Shown here: positions 30,941 to 41,572 of the stretch, one piece after another | Layout of the letters: each line of letters starts with the position of its first letter | Numbering within the stretch: the stretch's first letter is position 1 | Assembly: GCF_035222375.1 (NCBI RefSeq) | Contig: NC_085887.1 | Coordinates: forward strand, 1,277,501-1,341,500 | Direction: 5' to 3' | Source: Podospora pseudocomata | Taxonomy: Eukaryota; Ascomycota; Sordariomycetes; Sordariales; Podosporaceae | DNA length: 64,000 nt | Translations under genes and position numbers: made by a program | Notes under the pieces: generated by a model | Told to the model about the DNA's origin: nothing | The model's database searches: none | Seen by the model: only the letters and a program-made list of their open reading frames with translations

Positions 30941-33781
30941 TCAAAATCCAGCCACAACACTCAACCCCCTACCCACCGCCTTCACCACTCCCAAAACCGT
31001 AAGAACCCCCCTAACCAGCCACATCCCCACACACAACACCCCAAACAGAAACACCACGGCGCCCACCCCAACCCAAACATCTTCCCACGTCGACTGCGCC
31101 AGCTCAAAGCGCCTCCTCAGCTCCGACTCGCCGTCAAAAACCGGCTTGACCATCCCCCAGTGTGCTTCCACCAGTCCAACCACCAAGTTCAGCACCACAA
31201 CCATCCAGCTCACCACCTCTCTGCACACATCACCAACCTTCAAAGACCCCTCGAACCGCCTGACCCCCTTGGTGACCGTTGGCGTGTTCCTGTCCCCCGC
31301 TAGTGTAGTAGTCTCCAAAGGGGCTAGATCTTGGCCTTGGTCATCCTGCCGATCCCCCTCCGGCTCCGCCGCGGCCTTGGCTTTCGCTTCCGCCCCACGG
31401 GGAAGTCGCCGATGCCGATCCGACATCGTTGTTCTTCCTTTGAACCATGCCGACGCCGACACCGGAACCGGTACCGTCCGTGTCCCGTCACAAGACGTCG
31501 GCTCCTTTATCGGTAAGGCCTGTGACTCCGTCTTTGGGTCGTGAACGAGATGTGTGAGCGCTGCTCTGGCTGCTCCCCGTGCAATGGCGTGATCCAGCTC
31601 CTCGTCTGCTTCCTGAGCTGGTGACTGATGGTGTGGACGAGGACGGAGGGTAGAGGTGGACTTTGGCCAGGATGGGCTTCGGCTCTGAGTGTTTGCGGTG
31701 CCGCCTCCTTCCCCGTGTTTCTCCTTTCTCATCGTCTTGCGCATCTCCCTGGGCTCCGACTCCTCGGTGCCGTCGCCGTCGCCGTCCGGCTTGGCCGTCT
31801 TCTCTTCTGGTGTCTCTGGTCCTGGCTCCTCTGTCGCCAGCGACGTAAAAGCGGTCTCTGGTTTTGGCTCTTCTGGTGTTGGCAGCAAGTCCCGAGCACT
31901 TGGTAGCACCGCCACCTCCAGTTCTGTAATGACTGTCGACGTAGCCACTGTCGTGAGAGTCTCGCTTTCTCCGTCGCTCGGCGAGTTGTTCGGTTGCGTG
32001 CCGAGAGGGAAAGCCGGTACCTCTGAACAGACGCTGCTGGGTGTCCGGGTCAGAGACCCTAATGATGCGGGACTCGAGCCTTCCATGATCATCGTCATCG
32101 GTGACCGAGGCCCGTCTCTCCACTCGTCGACTGGTTCGACGCAAGGACGGCCGTCCACGAGCGGGGGAGGCTGACCGCGTTCGGAGCCAGTAGTGGTGGT
32201 GATGGGTGTGTAGGCAAATCGGGGTTCCCGGTCGTTGTTCGTGCTGCTCGTTCCCCAGAGCCTCATGGCGGTTGTGTGAGCCTGGTTGCTCTCGTCGAGG
32301 CGGCTCAGATCGTCCAGCAGCCTGGCTGCCCAGAGATCCGCTGGCTTCACGTTTTCCAGCTCCAGGGGCTTGCTACTGGTGATCCTTGGGGGGATCTTGT
32401 TCCCCGGTAGACTGTAACGGAGCCAACGCTGTCTGAAGCTGCCCCGATCTGGTTGCTCCTCCGACTGGCCGTCGCCGGACTTGTTTGTCTCTGGGTGGCC
32501 CGAGGCTACACGACGAGAGACCGTTGGTGGAAGGCTGAAGCCAAGCGACTTTGGTCTCGGGAGCGTGTGAGACTTCAGCTTTGCCGTCTCTGCATTCCCG
32601 TCCACCCTGTTGCGTGTTTGGTGATGGTGCTGGTGCCGGGTCGAGACGGTGGGCAGGCTGGTGTCTCCTGCTCGAAGGGCCGGATGGTTTGCTTGACTTG
32701 CCGTCACCGCCGTCGCCTTCCCTAAAAAAGGACCACGAGGTGAACCGGCGCTGACGGGTGTCCTATGGACCGTGGTTGCCTCGCTGTCCGAAGTATCGGG
32801 GGACATCACACTCCTCTGTGACTGTGGTATAGGGCTCAAGCCTGGCTCGGCCACGCAAGCCCAGGCTTCTCCCTCTTTCCGCCAGACTACATTTCCGCCA
32901 TGCTGGTTCAGCACTGTTCTGGCCGCCTCCTTTCTCCGCTCCGCCTTTTGGTGCTCCTTTCTGATCTGAGCCTCAGTTTTGGCAGCAACATATGCCTCGC
33001 GCGCATCCTGTGCTGTGTGGGCGAGTGCTGCGAGATGGGAGTCTGTGGGAGAGGACACCGTTGCGTCTTCGGAGCTCGTGGTTGGAGTGATGACATCCAT
33101 GACGCCAGTGTGAGGGTTGATGCTAGTGACCCCAAGGAAGTCGCCGCTCTGCTTCAGAGTCCGTCGTTGCTGGCGAAGCTCTTGCTTTGCGAGGTAGATC
33201 TCCCTTGTATCGCCTGTAGACATCGTAGGCTGAGGTGTCGGGATATTGCTTTTCTTTGCCGTGGCGTTGCCGCGAGGTGCCCAGTCGCGCCGGTCTACCT
33301 CAACAGGATGAGGTTTGTCCTGCTTTAGGGCAGAGGTGTTGATCGTCAACCTCGGCAGCGATGAAGCAGGTTGCTTGCCCAAAGCGGCTCGCGTGCTCTG
33401 CGTCCGACGAGGAATCGGTATGGGCATGTTCCAGCGACTGGCCGGGATGATATCGGAGTCACGGGGACCTGTGACGCCGCTCGGGGCACTGCTTGCGGCC
33501 GGGACAGGTATACTGCTGCCTTTTTGTCCGTCTGCCGAGGACGAAGAGTTTCTTTTGTGTCGAATAGTTCCGCCTCTCTCAGGGCGTTTACTGGGACGAA
33601 GTTTGTTGAAGAAGCTTGACATGGACGTGGTGATGTTTCTCCTGCTCCCAGGTGGGGGGGACCCGTTCGAGCGTCGAGGAGGCAGAGGCTTGACATCTTG
33701 ACGATTATTCCGGTCGTCCAGTATTCGAAATGGGGAGGGCGACGGTGCCTGGGGCCGTCCCTGTCGCGAGGGGGCAGACAT
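30941..33781 (-). CDS. Unknown Ser/Thr/Pro-rich protein with C-terminal membrane segments
   Basis: Single exon, 946 residues, no domain that I recognise. It is long, disordered-looking and rich in Ser, Thr, Pro and charged residues. The N-terminus has a basic patch with SMSSFFNKLRPSKRPER and IRHKRNSSSS, which resemble phosphorylation sites. A short helical region around 190-300 has AREAYVAAKTEAQIRKEHQK and ERRKEAARTVL. Near the C-terminus are two hydrophobic segments, VVSWMVVVLNLVVGLV and VWVGVGAVVFLFGVLCVGMWLV, then a third weakly hydrophobic stretch to the end. A tail-anchored or hairpin membrane protein with a large cytosolic part is the simplest reading. No signal peptide is visible. The start is the first ATG of a frame that is open throughout. 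Function unknown. Confidence 0.75.
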   Translation of the reverse strand: MSAPSRQGRPQAPSPSPFRILDDRNNRQDVKPLPPRRSNGSPPPGSRRNITTSMSSFFNKLRPSKRPERGGTIRHKRNSSSSADGQKGSSIPVPAASSAPSGVTGPRDSDIIPASRWNMPIPIPRRTQSTRAALGKQPASSLPRLTINTSALKQDKPHPVEVDRRDWAPRGNATAKKSNIPTPQPTMSTGDTREIYLAKQELRQQRRTLKQSGDFLGVTSINPHTGVMDVITPTTSSEDATVSSPTDSHLAALAHTAQDAREAYVAAKTEAQIRKEHQKAERRKEAARTVLNQHGGNVVWRKEGEAWACVAEPGLSPIPQSQRSVMSPDTSDSEATTVHRTPVSAGSPRGPFLGKATAVTASQANHPALRAGDTSLPTVSTRHQHHHQTRNRVDGNAETAKLKSHTLPRPKSLGFSLPPTVSRRVASGHPETNKSGDGQSEEQPDRGSFRQRWLRYSLPGNKIPPRITSSKPLELENVKPADLWAARLLDDLSRLDESNQAHTTAMRLWGTSSTNNDREPRFAYTPITTTTGSERGQPPPLVDGRPCVEPVDEWRDGPRSPMTMIMEGSSPASLGSLTRTPSSVCSEVPAFPLGTQPNNSPSDGESETLTTVATSTVITELEVAVLPSARDLLPTPEEPKPETAFTSLATEEPGPETPEEKTAKPDGDGDGTEESEPREMRKTMRKEKHGEGGGTANTQSRSPSWPKSTSTLRPRPHHQSPAQEADEELDHAIARGAARAALTHLVHDPKTESQALPIKEPTSCDGTRTVPVPVSASAWFKGRTTMSDRHRRLPRGAEAKAKAAAEPEGDRQDDQGQDLAPLETTTLAGDRNTPTVTKGVRRFEGSLKVGDVCREVVSWMVVVLNLVVGLVEAHWGMVKPVFDGESELRRRFELAQSTWEDVWVGVGAVVFLFGVLCVGMWLVRGVLTVLGVVKAVGRGLSVVAGF

Positions 33782-34641
33782 GTTGAATTCCGGGCAGTAG
33801 CTTGTGCAGATATAATAATGCTCTCTCCCCGGGATGTGATGCTAGCGGTGCGGCTTTGGAGAGCACCGGCTCGATGAGTCGGATGTGCGATAGGGTGAGG
33901 TGAGGTTGGAGGGTCAGTTCAGACAATCAGGTGGACAAACTGGGTACCGTCCAGGTTGCACCCAACCCACCCTCATGGCAAGAACAGACGACAACCAGCA
34001 GGCAAGTGCCGGTTGTGATCCGGACACTCTCGATCCTGTCTCTCCAAGGTGACTTCCGTCTGGCTGTGCATATCTCCTTCCATCACAAGCATCGGGCCGG
34101 TGATGTCCTTCGTTCTTCCGGTACATGTCTCGGTGCTCAAGCCTAGCAGACCACTTGCCCATGATGTCGTGAAGGCTCACTCACAGCTGCGTCTTCCTGA
34201 CAGGATTAGGAGCGTTCCATTGCTCGTGCTTTGCGTCTTGGGGTCAAACTAGTGCACCCCTTGTATGAGATAGACAGCACATGTAGTCTAGCACCGTGTG
34301 ACAGACGTCAGATTCACGGGTGCTGGCTTGGCGAGCGATCTCACCGCAGTGCCACGTCGTAGAGAATCTGTACCTAGATGTAAGTTAGAGGTACGGCAGT
34401 TTACCATGCCTTTACCGCTGTCACTTCTCACCGTCATGGCAGCTCCCTAAGGTGAGGTAACTCGTATATTCTACCTTGCAATTATTTACCCCCCTGTATC
34501 ATCTATACACATTTCCCCCTTCTCCCCCACCATATTTTCCCTACCCAGAATCTGCATCCTCCCCATTGATATAGACCCTATAATGCAATCCCAAAACTCC
34601 CATAAAGCATCAACCCTTTTCGCCCCTTCTCTCATCACCAC
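33782..34641. other. Intergenic between two minus-strand genes
   Basis: 860 bases carrying the promoter of the 946-residue gene and the 3' flank of the Zn2Cys6 gene. A TATTATA-like patch lies close to the start codon near 33811-33820. No gene seen. Confidence 0.5.
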
Positions 34642-35139
34642 TCACCAACCCCCCCCCTGACTCCCACTCCAACTCCTCCCCCTCCCCTCAATAACCTCAT
34701 TAAAACCCCCCTCCCCAATCCCCTCATTATCCTCCCCATCACCACCTCCCCCATGTCCATCCCCACCACCAACCAGCGCATCCCAAACCCTAGGCAACCC
34801 CCCAACCCCTCCGCTCAACTCCCTCGGAGCATCATACCACTTCCCCCCCTGTCCGCCCCGCGAATTAATCAACCCCATCCACCCCCCCTCCTCAATAACC
34901 TGCCTCTCTTGCTCAATCACCCCCTTGACAACCTCCTTCATTCCCATTCCCATTCCCATCCCCTCCCCGCTTTTGTTAGGCGTAGGACTTGTCCCCATGG
35001 TTGGCTGAGATGTCAGACTGCAAGGGTTTATATTCTCCACCAAGAGGTCGACAGCCTTGTTTTTGGTGATGTGATTTGTTGTGTGCAGCGCTATGGTGTA
35101 CAGCGGGCCAGAGAGCAAAGTGTCGGTTGTTGGTTTGGG

Positions 35140-35199
<60 letters not shown>

Positions 35200-37242
35200 G
35201 CTGTTGCTGTTGTTGGTCGAATCCTGCGCTGCTGTTGTTGTCGGTACTATTGATGATAACACCGCCGCCGGGGGTGAGGGTTCTTTCTTGATGGTGGTGA
35301 TCACAGGGGCAGGGGCAGGGGCAGGGGCAGGGGCGGGTATTGGTGCCCCGGGGACGGGGACTGATATCTTGACTTGGGAGGAGGAGGAAGAGGAGGAGGA
35401 GAAGGAGGAGGAGTGAGTTGATGGACTTTGGTGTTTGCTGGTCATGGTGACCGTAGTAGACCGGGACCAGGGGCGCATTTTTTGACCTATCGGGCTAGTT
35501 GTCAAGCTGCGTGCCAAGGAGAGCATGTCATGTAAGAGAGATTCCCATTCCATTTCCTGCTCTACATCCCCTTCCTCGTCGTCGGCTTCGATTATCCCTT
35601 GCTGGAGGGAGCTCAGACTTAAATTTGGGTGCGAGGTGCGAGGGGAGGGAGCAGCGGGTAGGGGGGTGGGAGGGGTGTAGCTGATTAAGAAGGGGTTGAG
35701 GGCCAGAGAGGGTGGGAACATGGGTGGTCGTTTTGGCGGGAGGGATGGTATCCTCGACACCAGAAACAAGGCTGTTTTGAAGTAGAGGAGGTCAAGAAGA
35801 AGAATGTACAGGTCTGGTGTGTTGGGCGCGATGGAGCCGAATCGGGCGAAGAACTCGGAGATAATAGGGCCGAGACGTTTTGCTCTGGCTCGGAGGCAGG
35901 CTGATTGGCGACCTTCGGGTCGGATGGTCGAGGCGGAGAGCTTGTGCAAAAAGGCCATGGTGTCGTGTTGGAAGGTGGCCATTAGTTTTCTAGCCTCCTT
36001 CGTGTCTAATATCACTGTTGGCCCCTCGGCCGTCTGTAGGCTCGCGCCGTCGTCGTATACCCTCGAGACGTACGACTTCTCCGAAACGACCGGGTGGATA
36101 GCTGTCGTGAAGAAACACGACGTGACTTCTAGCCGGGCAAATAACCGAATGATGTCGGGCATTTCCAATCCGTCTCTCTGATGACTCGTGCCCAGTGGTG
36201 GCCACACAAATATTGATGTGTCGGATAGGCAGTCGAAGACATTAAACGGCATGCTCTGTAATATTCGAAGACCATTGACAAGGTGAGTCACGGCCACCGA
36301 GTGCTTCGACCTGACGGTTTCGAGAAATATAAACGCCAGACAGCAGATGAGTGTAATTCTGACCGAATCCGGACCCGTCGAACCGACATGTCGTTGCAGC
36401 TTTGCGATGGATTTGTTGTACTGCTGAATAACAAACACCTCCAGTGCGTCGCGGGTGAAGCCGTCGAGGACCTTTTGGTCTGGAAACTGAACCAACGTGT
36501 GAGCCGCCCCGAGGGCCACCACGGCGTGCTTGACCGCCTCATCCTGACAGCAATTCGTCGATGGCGATATCACCTTGTTCCAGAATACGGTATAATGAGA
36601 CAGGTGCTGCGGCGTGCTCGGGTCAAACCACGTGGAAGAGTTGGAACGAAACCGGCCAAAGAAGCGTTTTTCCGTGTCGGTCCCGTCAATGTCAGCCGGC
36701 GCAATCCGGCGCATCGACCGCAACGCCTCGCTCCATTGACACGCCTTTACGAATTCCACCTTGGCCAGCTCGGCAGTGCGCGTTGGGTCGGCAGGCGAGG
36801 ACCGGTAGCGGGCGTAGGCCGAGCTAGAACCCTTGTCGTAGCCATCACACGTCCTCCCCGTCGACGTGCACCGAAGACAAGCTGGCTTCTCTTCTCCACA
36901 CTTCACCCGACGGATCCTATTACCATCACGATCAGAATCTTTTTCTTGCTGTGTCTCGTCATTACTCACTTGCTGTCGATCCTTGTCAGCCATTGAACCA
37001 CAAAGTGTTCTTCTCAAAACCTACCAGGTGATGCAACCGGTCCTGACTTTTGGTCTGCTCGCTCTCGTCCGCTTCTTGATGTGACCCGAGGCTGTGGTGG
37101 TCGAAGCTGTTGTTATCACTGATGATGCCGTTGGAGAATTCGTCGCCGATATCGAGGGGCTCGGGTTGCTGCTTTTGGTATTTCCCCCTCCGGTCGTCTG
37201 TATATGAAGCGGCGGCGGCAATCTCTGCAGCCCCTCGGCCAT
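34642..37242 (-). CDS. Zn2Cys6 transcription factor with 3-nt microexon
   Basis: Best model: exons 37242-37025, 36972-36970 and 36916-34642, giving 831 residues. The zinc cluster is C70-x2-C73-x6-C80-x6-C87-x2-C90-x6-C97 (TGCITCKIRRVKCGEEKPAC then LRCTSTGRTCDGY), typical of fungal binuclear-cluster activators. Cys73 and Lys74 exist only if the three bases CAA between two introns of 52 and 53 nt are used as an exon. A basic stretch KKRTRASRPK precedes the cluster. The middle (about 190-420) resembles the fungal-specific regulatory domain (CCLAFIFLETV, VTHLVNGLRIL). The C-terminal third is low-complexity, with a Pro/Ala repeat and a long Asn run. It probably binds CGG-type promoter sites in the nucleus; targets are unknown. 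The start ATG is the first in frame with the cluster; GT and GA repeats lie just upstream in the leader. Confidence 0.85.
35140..35215. repeat. (GTT)n trinucleotide repeat coding poly-Asn
   Basis: A GTT run on the plus strand, read as AAC codons in the minus-strand Zn2Cys6 gene, giving about 16 uninterrupted Asn. Nearly all codons are identical, which suggests recent slippage expansion. Confidence 0.85.
36970..36972 (-). other. Predicted 3-nt microexon (CAA)
   Basis: On the minus strand, a 52-nt intron (GTAGGT donor, CTGAC branch, CGACAG acceptor) is followed by CAA and then a perfect GTGAGT donor of a 53-nt intron ending AATAG. Joining TG+CAA+G restores Cys-Lys of the zinc cluster; direct joining would give Trp and lose the ligand. 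Confidence 0.7.
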
Positions 37243-39119
37243 AATGCTCGTGGTTCTCTCTCCCCCCTGGGTATACCCGTGCTACTGTGTGTGTGTGTGA
37301 GAGAGAGAGAGAGCGTGTGTGAGTGTGTGTGAGCGTGTGTGAACCAAAACCGAGATCATTCGGAGACAGGAAAAAAAAGAGGTCTTCCCCTCCCTTTTTG
37401 GATCTTTTTGGTCGTGTTCCAGGGGCAATATAATGTAAGCCAAGGTGAAGGGTAGGTAGGCAAGTGGACACCGACTGCTTGACACTAATCAATAACCGGG
37501 CATAGATGCGCCCTCACAGATTCAGAACAAGCACACCCACGCAACGGCACGCCGAGAAGCGAAGGAGGAGGTGATGTAGCGATAAAACAAAAAACCCCCA
37601 TGTCCCCATGTCTCCATACCTTACCCTCCTCAGATCTTGCATCATTTTTTGAAGGGTAGTTGAAGTAGGAGAGGGAAAAAAGAACTGCCTGGGCCACCTT
37701 GGCCCCCCGTTTTCTTCCACCACGCCGCCTTCTCACCCCATCTCACCCACTCAGCTCGAATCCTCGTTTATCCTCTCCATCTTGTTCTTTGCCATCTCTC
37801 GCTTGTCCCAGATGGTCGACCGAGCCCCGGATCGACTCGAGACGCAAGGTCGAAATCGATGTCACTGAAGCCAAAAATGATGGGTTCACACATGTCGGCG
37901 GGCGGCCCAGTAGCCACATGGCAGCCCCCCCCCGGGCATCGCCGGCGACGTGCGTCAAGACAACTGCTATTGTATGCATGGAAGCATCCATCGAACTCTT
38001 ACTAGACAGCAGGTTGTCGAGGCAATCGAGCAAACTACCTTTGAGCCCTCTGTCAGTTTGGGGCATGGCAGCAAGGGCTCTGACTAAGATGAAGTTTGAG
38101 AAGAAGCAGTCCGGCGGAGGTGGTCGACGGAGCAGAGGAGTTCTCGCTAAGAATAGCGGTACGGAATGTCGGTGCCTGGTGCCTGGGGAGTTGAGATGGT
38201 TGCATGTGCTTGCAGTTTTTCTGCCGGAGAGGAGTGCTGTGCTGTGGTGGTGGTGGTGGTGGTGTGCTCGCCCCGTGGCCCCATCATGGATATCTGACAC
38301 TCTTCTGAAGAGCTGGGTGTCCCTCTTCGATCAGATCGGTTTCCCATCGACTGATTTGGGCTGATCCCTTCCGTAAACTATCCACTGCCGGCGCGGCGGA
38401 GCATGGAGTTTCGGAAGGTGGTTAATTATTAGTGCATCACCAGAAGCGTTGCGACTCCAGCGTTCCCCGTCGTCCGCTATACCCCGAAGAGTTAGCAGCT
38501 CGGCTCGCTAAAACCCGCCCACGCGTCGAGCCACAGACCTCGGCCAAGCACCGGAGGGGTGTGTCCAAAGACTCGCCGTTGCATCCTGTTTTCGGCATGG
38601 CTAAAGGCTAAAGATGTCTATCTGATGGTGTTTTGGAATGTTTGTGTAACAGCGATGGTTAGATTAGGCAACACGAAAAGCAGTAGCCTCCAAGAATAGG
38701 CCCCAGGCATCGAGACATACAGAGAGGTCTCAGGTCGGGGTCCCCGGACTTGCCTTGGAAAGCATCACCATTCCAAATCATCATCACCAATACAATCACT
38801 CAGTAGTCTCAGGAGCAGCGTGTGTTTGCATGCTGCCTATTCTAGAAACAACAACCTACACCCTACACGTGCAAAAGACGACCGAGGTTCACGACATCGG
38901 CCGTTGTGCCTTCGTCATGCCTCACCCTGCCATCGAAGAAGGACCGAAGGTGAGAGAGCAGAGGAAAGAGTACGGAAGCTACATCGCAGAAAGAGCCAAC
39001 CCGCCAATCTTCAAAGCCAATCCCAACCTCCAACCAGAAAACCCCCAGGACGTCGGATAACAACCATCTGTCAGCATCCCATGGCAGTCAGTCTTACAAG
39101 ATATCATCAAACCACTATC
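37243..39119. other. Divergent intergenic region
   Basis: 1.9 kb between the divergent Zn2Cys6 gene and the basic low-complexity gene. It holds the GT/GA repeat, a GGTAGGTAGG element near 37451-37460, and a GTGGTGGTGG run near 38243-38261. Frames at 37699-38364 and its antisense 37743-38300 show no family character. No gene seen. Confidence 0.55.
37285..37342. repeat. (GT)n(GA)n compound repeat
   Basis: GT and GA dinucleotide runs with GCGTGTGTGAGTGTG interspersions, 45-100 bases upstream of the Zn2Cys6 start codon. On the transcribed sense strand it reads as a CA/CT-rich leader. Confidence 0.75.
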
Positions 39120-40616
39120 ATGCAAGCATACACCCTCCCAACCCGCAGCTACCGCCGCGACGACAACACCACCGCTTCCGAACCACCCCTCGACCTCCAG
39201 ACCCCCTCCAGCGACTCTTATTACAGTAACAGGCGCTCAACAACCCCCCTCCCCTTCATCCGCCACCACCGCAACCGCCGCCGTCTCAACGTCCCAAACA
39301 CATTCGCCGGCCTCTAGGAAAAGGACCCGAATCGGTTTCCTCCTCCCTCGCAGCAAACCATTCGCAATGCCGGGTCCTCCCAGGAGAACCGCCCCGACAA
39401 CAAGGAAAACAACCCCTCCAACCTCCCGTCATATTACTCAACCTACTCCCTCCCCCGTAAACCCAGCCCCAGTCCCCCCCCGACAGAGCGAGTGAGATCT
39501 CCCTACCGCCACAGAACCTTCTCTTTTGAATCCCCGCCTGCATCTCCAGAGCTGGTGGTGTACGCCAACCAAGGGGGGTTAGATCTCTCTTGTGCATCCC
39601 CAAGGGATGATCTCGCCCGACATGGTATCATCCACGCCCAAATCCGATCAGCATCATCCACCTACCCCTCCGACGAACGGGCCCAAAGTCCTGTCTCCCC
39701 GCCGTTGACGCTTGGGAGGAAAATATTGTCTAGTCTGGCGGGATATGGATTCAGCGAGGCGGATTTTGATGCTGATGCTTCTTCGGAGGGGGGGGATGAC
39801 GATGGAGTAGAGGAGGGGTTGTACCCCGGGGAGAAGAGGTTGAGCCGAGAGGAGGGGGAGATTGCAAGGGTTATATCCGCCGCGAAATCATCACCACCTG
39901 GTGTCCAGAGTCAGGTCTGGGGTGGGGCGGTGTTTAACTTTCCAGCACCGCCCGGGGAAGGGGAAAAGGAAGAGGACGAGGGTTTTGCTTTGCCGGCGCC
40001 GGAGTCACCTCTTCTTGTTGGGCTGGCGGTTGAGGACAGGATGGAACAGGAGGGAGCGGATGAGGATGCTTCCACGAGGTGTTTACCCAGGGTGAGCACT
40101 GCATTTTCGGGGTTTGAAGGGGAGCATTCTTCTTTCGTACCGCCGCTGCAAGAAGAGGAGCAAGAGCATGTTTCTTTTGGGATGCAGTTGAGGGAGAGGA
40201 TTAGTGGGCATTTCCGGAGGGGAAATGGTAATCATCATCATCATCATCATCGTCATCATCGTCATCATCATCATCATTACAAGTCGGGCGGCTCGAGGGC
40301 TGGGGGTGGTGGTTGCGGGAAGGGTTTGGATCGGTTCAAGGAAGAAAGCTCAAAGACAAATGTTGGGACGGATGTGAAGAGGTGGTTTGTGAGGGGGCTC
40401 AAGGCGGGGAGGAAGGGGGTTAGGAGGGTCAAGAGGGGGTTGAATCATCATGGGGATGGCGACAAGGGGAGGGAAGGGAAGATGAAAAGGGAGATGAGGC
40501 GGGTGGATGAGAAGCTTGAGAGGGAGAGGGGGAAGTTGAGGAAGAAGCCCAGGAGGGAGGGGAAGGGGAACAAGATGGAGGGTTTGAGGGGACGGATTTG
40601 GGGGTTGTTGGTGTAG
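39120..40616 (+). CDS. Unknown low-complexity protein with His-rich and basic C-terminus
   Basis: The main open frame runs to 40616 and codes Pro/Ser-rich, then acidic (SSEGGDDDGVEEGLYPGEKR), then His-rich (an uninterrupted CAT run near 40231-40276) and finally strongly Lys/Arg-rich sequence with heptad-like RVDEKLERERGKLRKK. No domain recognised. The same frame is open upstream to 39081 but for one TAG at 39315-39317. A 63-nt intron, 39291-39353, with weak donor GTCCCA and a very good acceptor TTTCCTCCTCCCTCGCAG, would remove it in frame, giving 477 residues from ATG 39120 or 490 from ATG 39081. No ATG lies at the head of the frame after the stop, which supports splicing. Alternatively the gene is broken or starts far downstream. 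The coding strand switches from C-rich to G-rich at about 39750. Confidence 0.55.
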
Positions 40617-41572
40617 TTTTCTATCAGGTATCGGTTTGGTGATGCGGGTTGGGGTCTGGTGGTTAGATTAGGTATGGATTAGACGGCTTGGTGGTTTAGG
40701 GTTTGGAGACCGGGGTGATATATTCTGAGCATTATTACCGTCTTTTTCCTGGAACCGTACAAAACGGTCAGAATAGAGGGCAACTCGAAACGGGTTTTCA
40801 ACTTGTTCACTTGCAAAGAACTGTGCTTTGTCTCTCCGCCGAGATTTCGTCAGTCTGTGTCTCGAAACCCCCTTTACACGACAGCAACCACACCCAAAGC
40901 TCGGTATTCTTTTGGGGACTTTTGTGTCAGGACTTGGTGTGATGATGTCTGAGTAAGATTCTTGTTAGACACACATTCGGACCAGTCGGAAGGGACCCAA
41001 GTCGGTAGTTGAGGGGTTTGGTGTGTGTGTGTGTGTGTTTGTGTATGTGTGTGTGTGTGTGTGTGGGCTAGGGAGGTAGGTACTTTCTGTGCAACGTTTT
41101 ACTGCATGGGCAACTCAGGACGGCGAAACACGGGGCTTACATTTTCGTCTACGGAGCGTGGATGTGTTTTGAGGTTTTTGACGGGTGGGCGGCACAGTAA
41201 ACGGTGCAAGTTGGATACCTTACCTGAGTACCTAGGTAGGGATAGGATGAAAAGGGGAAGGGTTGGGATAGGTGACCAAGGCGGTGCAGGGGCTTGACAT
41301 TTATGGGTGAGGTGAGGGTACAACCCGTTTTGAGAAGACGGACATACAACCCACACTTGACGAACTACTTTTGATTCACAGAGAGCACTTCCAAATCACA
41401 GTCAAAGGTAGCTAAACGTGTCACCAATCTTGCATGTCACCAAAATCAAGGCGTGGGATCTAATCCATTCCCTCAGCCAAGGTAGTAATAGAAGTCTAAC
41501 CGAACAATGTTCCCTCCCCTTCATTCCCAACGTTTGTCATTTCTTCTAGCTAACCTGCCGGCCCTTGAAAAT
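40617..41572. other. Convergent intergenic region
   Basis: 956 bases between converging genes. It holds a GT microsatellite and a TACCTAGGTAGG element near 41228-41239, unusual for a region with no obvious promoter. No gene seen. Confidence 0.5.
41021..41064. repeat. (GT)n microsatellite
   Basis: About 22 GT units with two interruptions, in the 3' flank of convergent genes. Confidence 0.85.
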
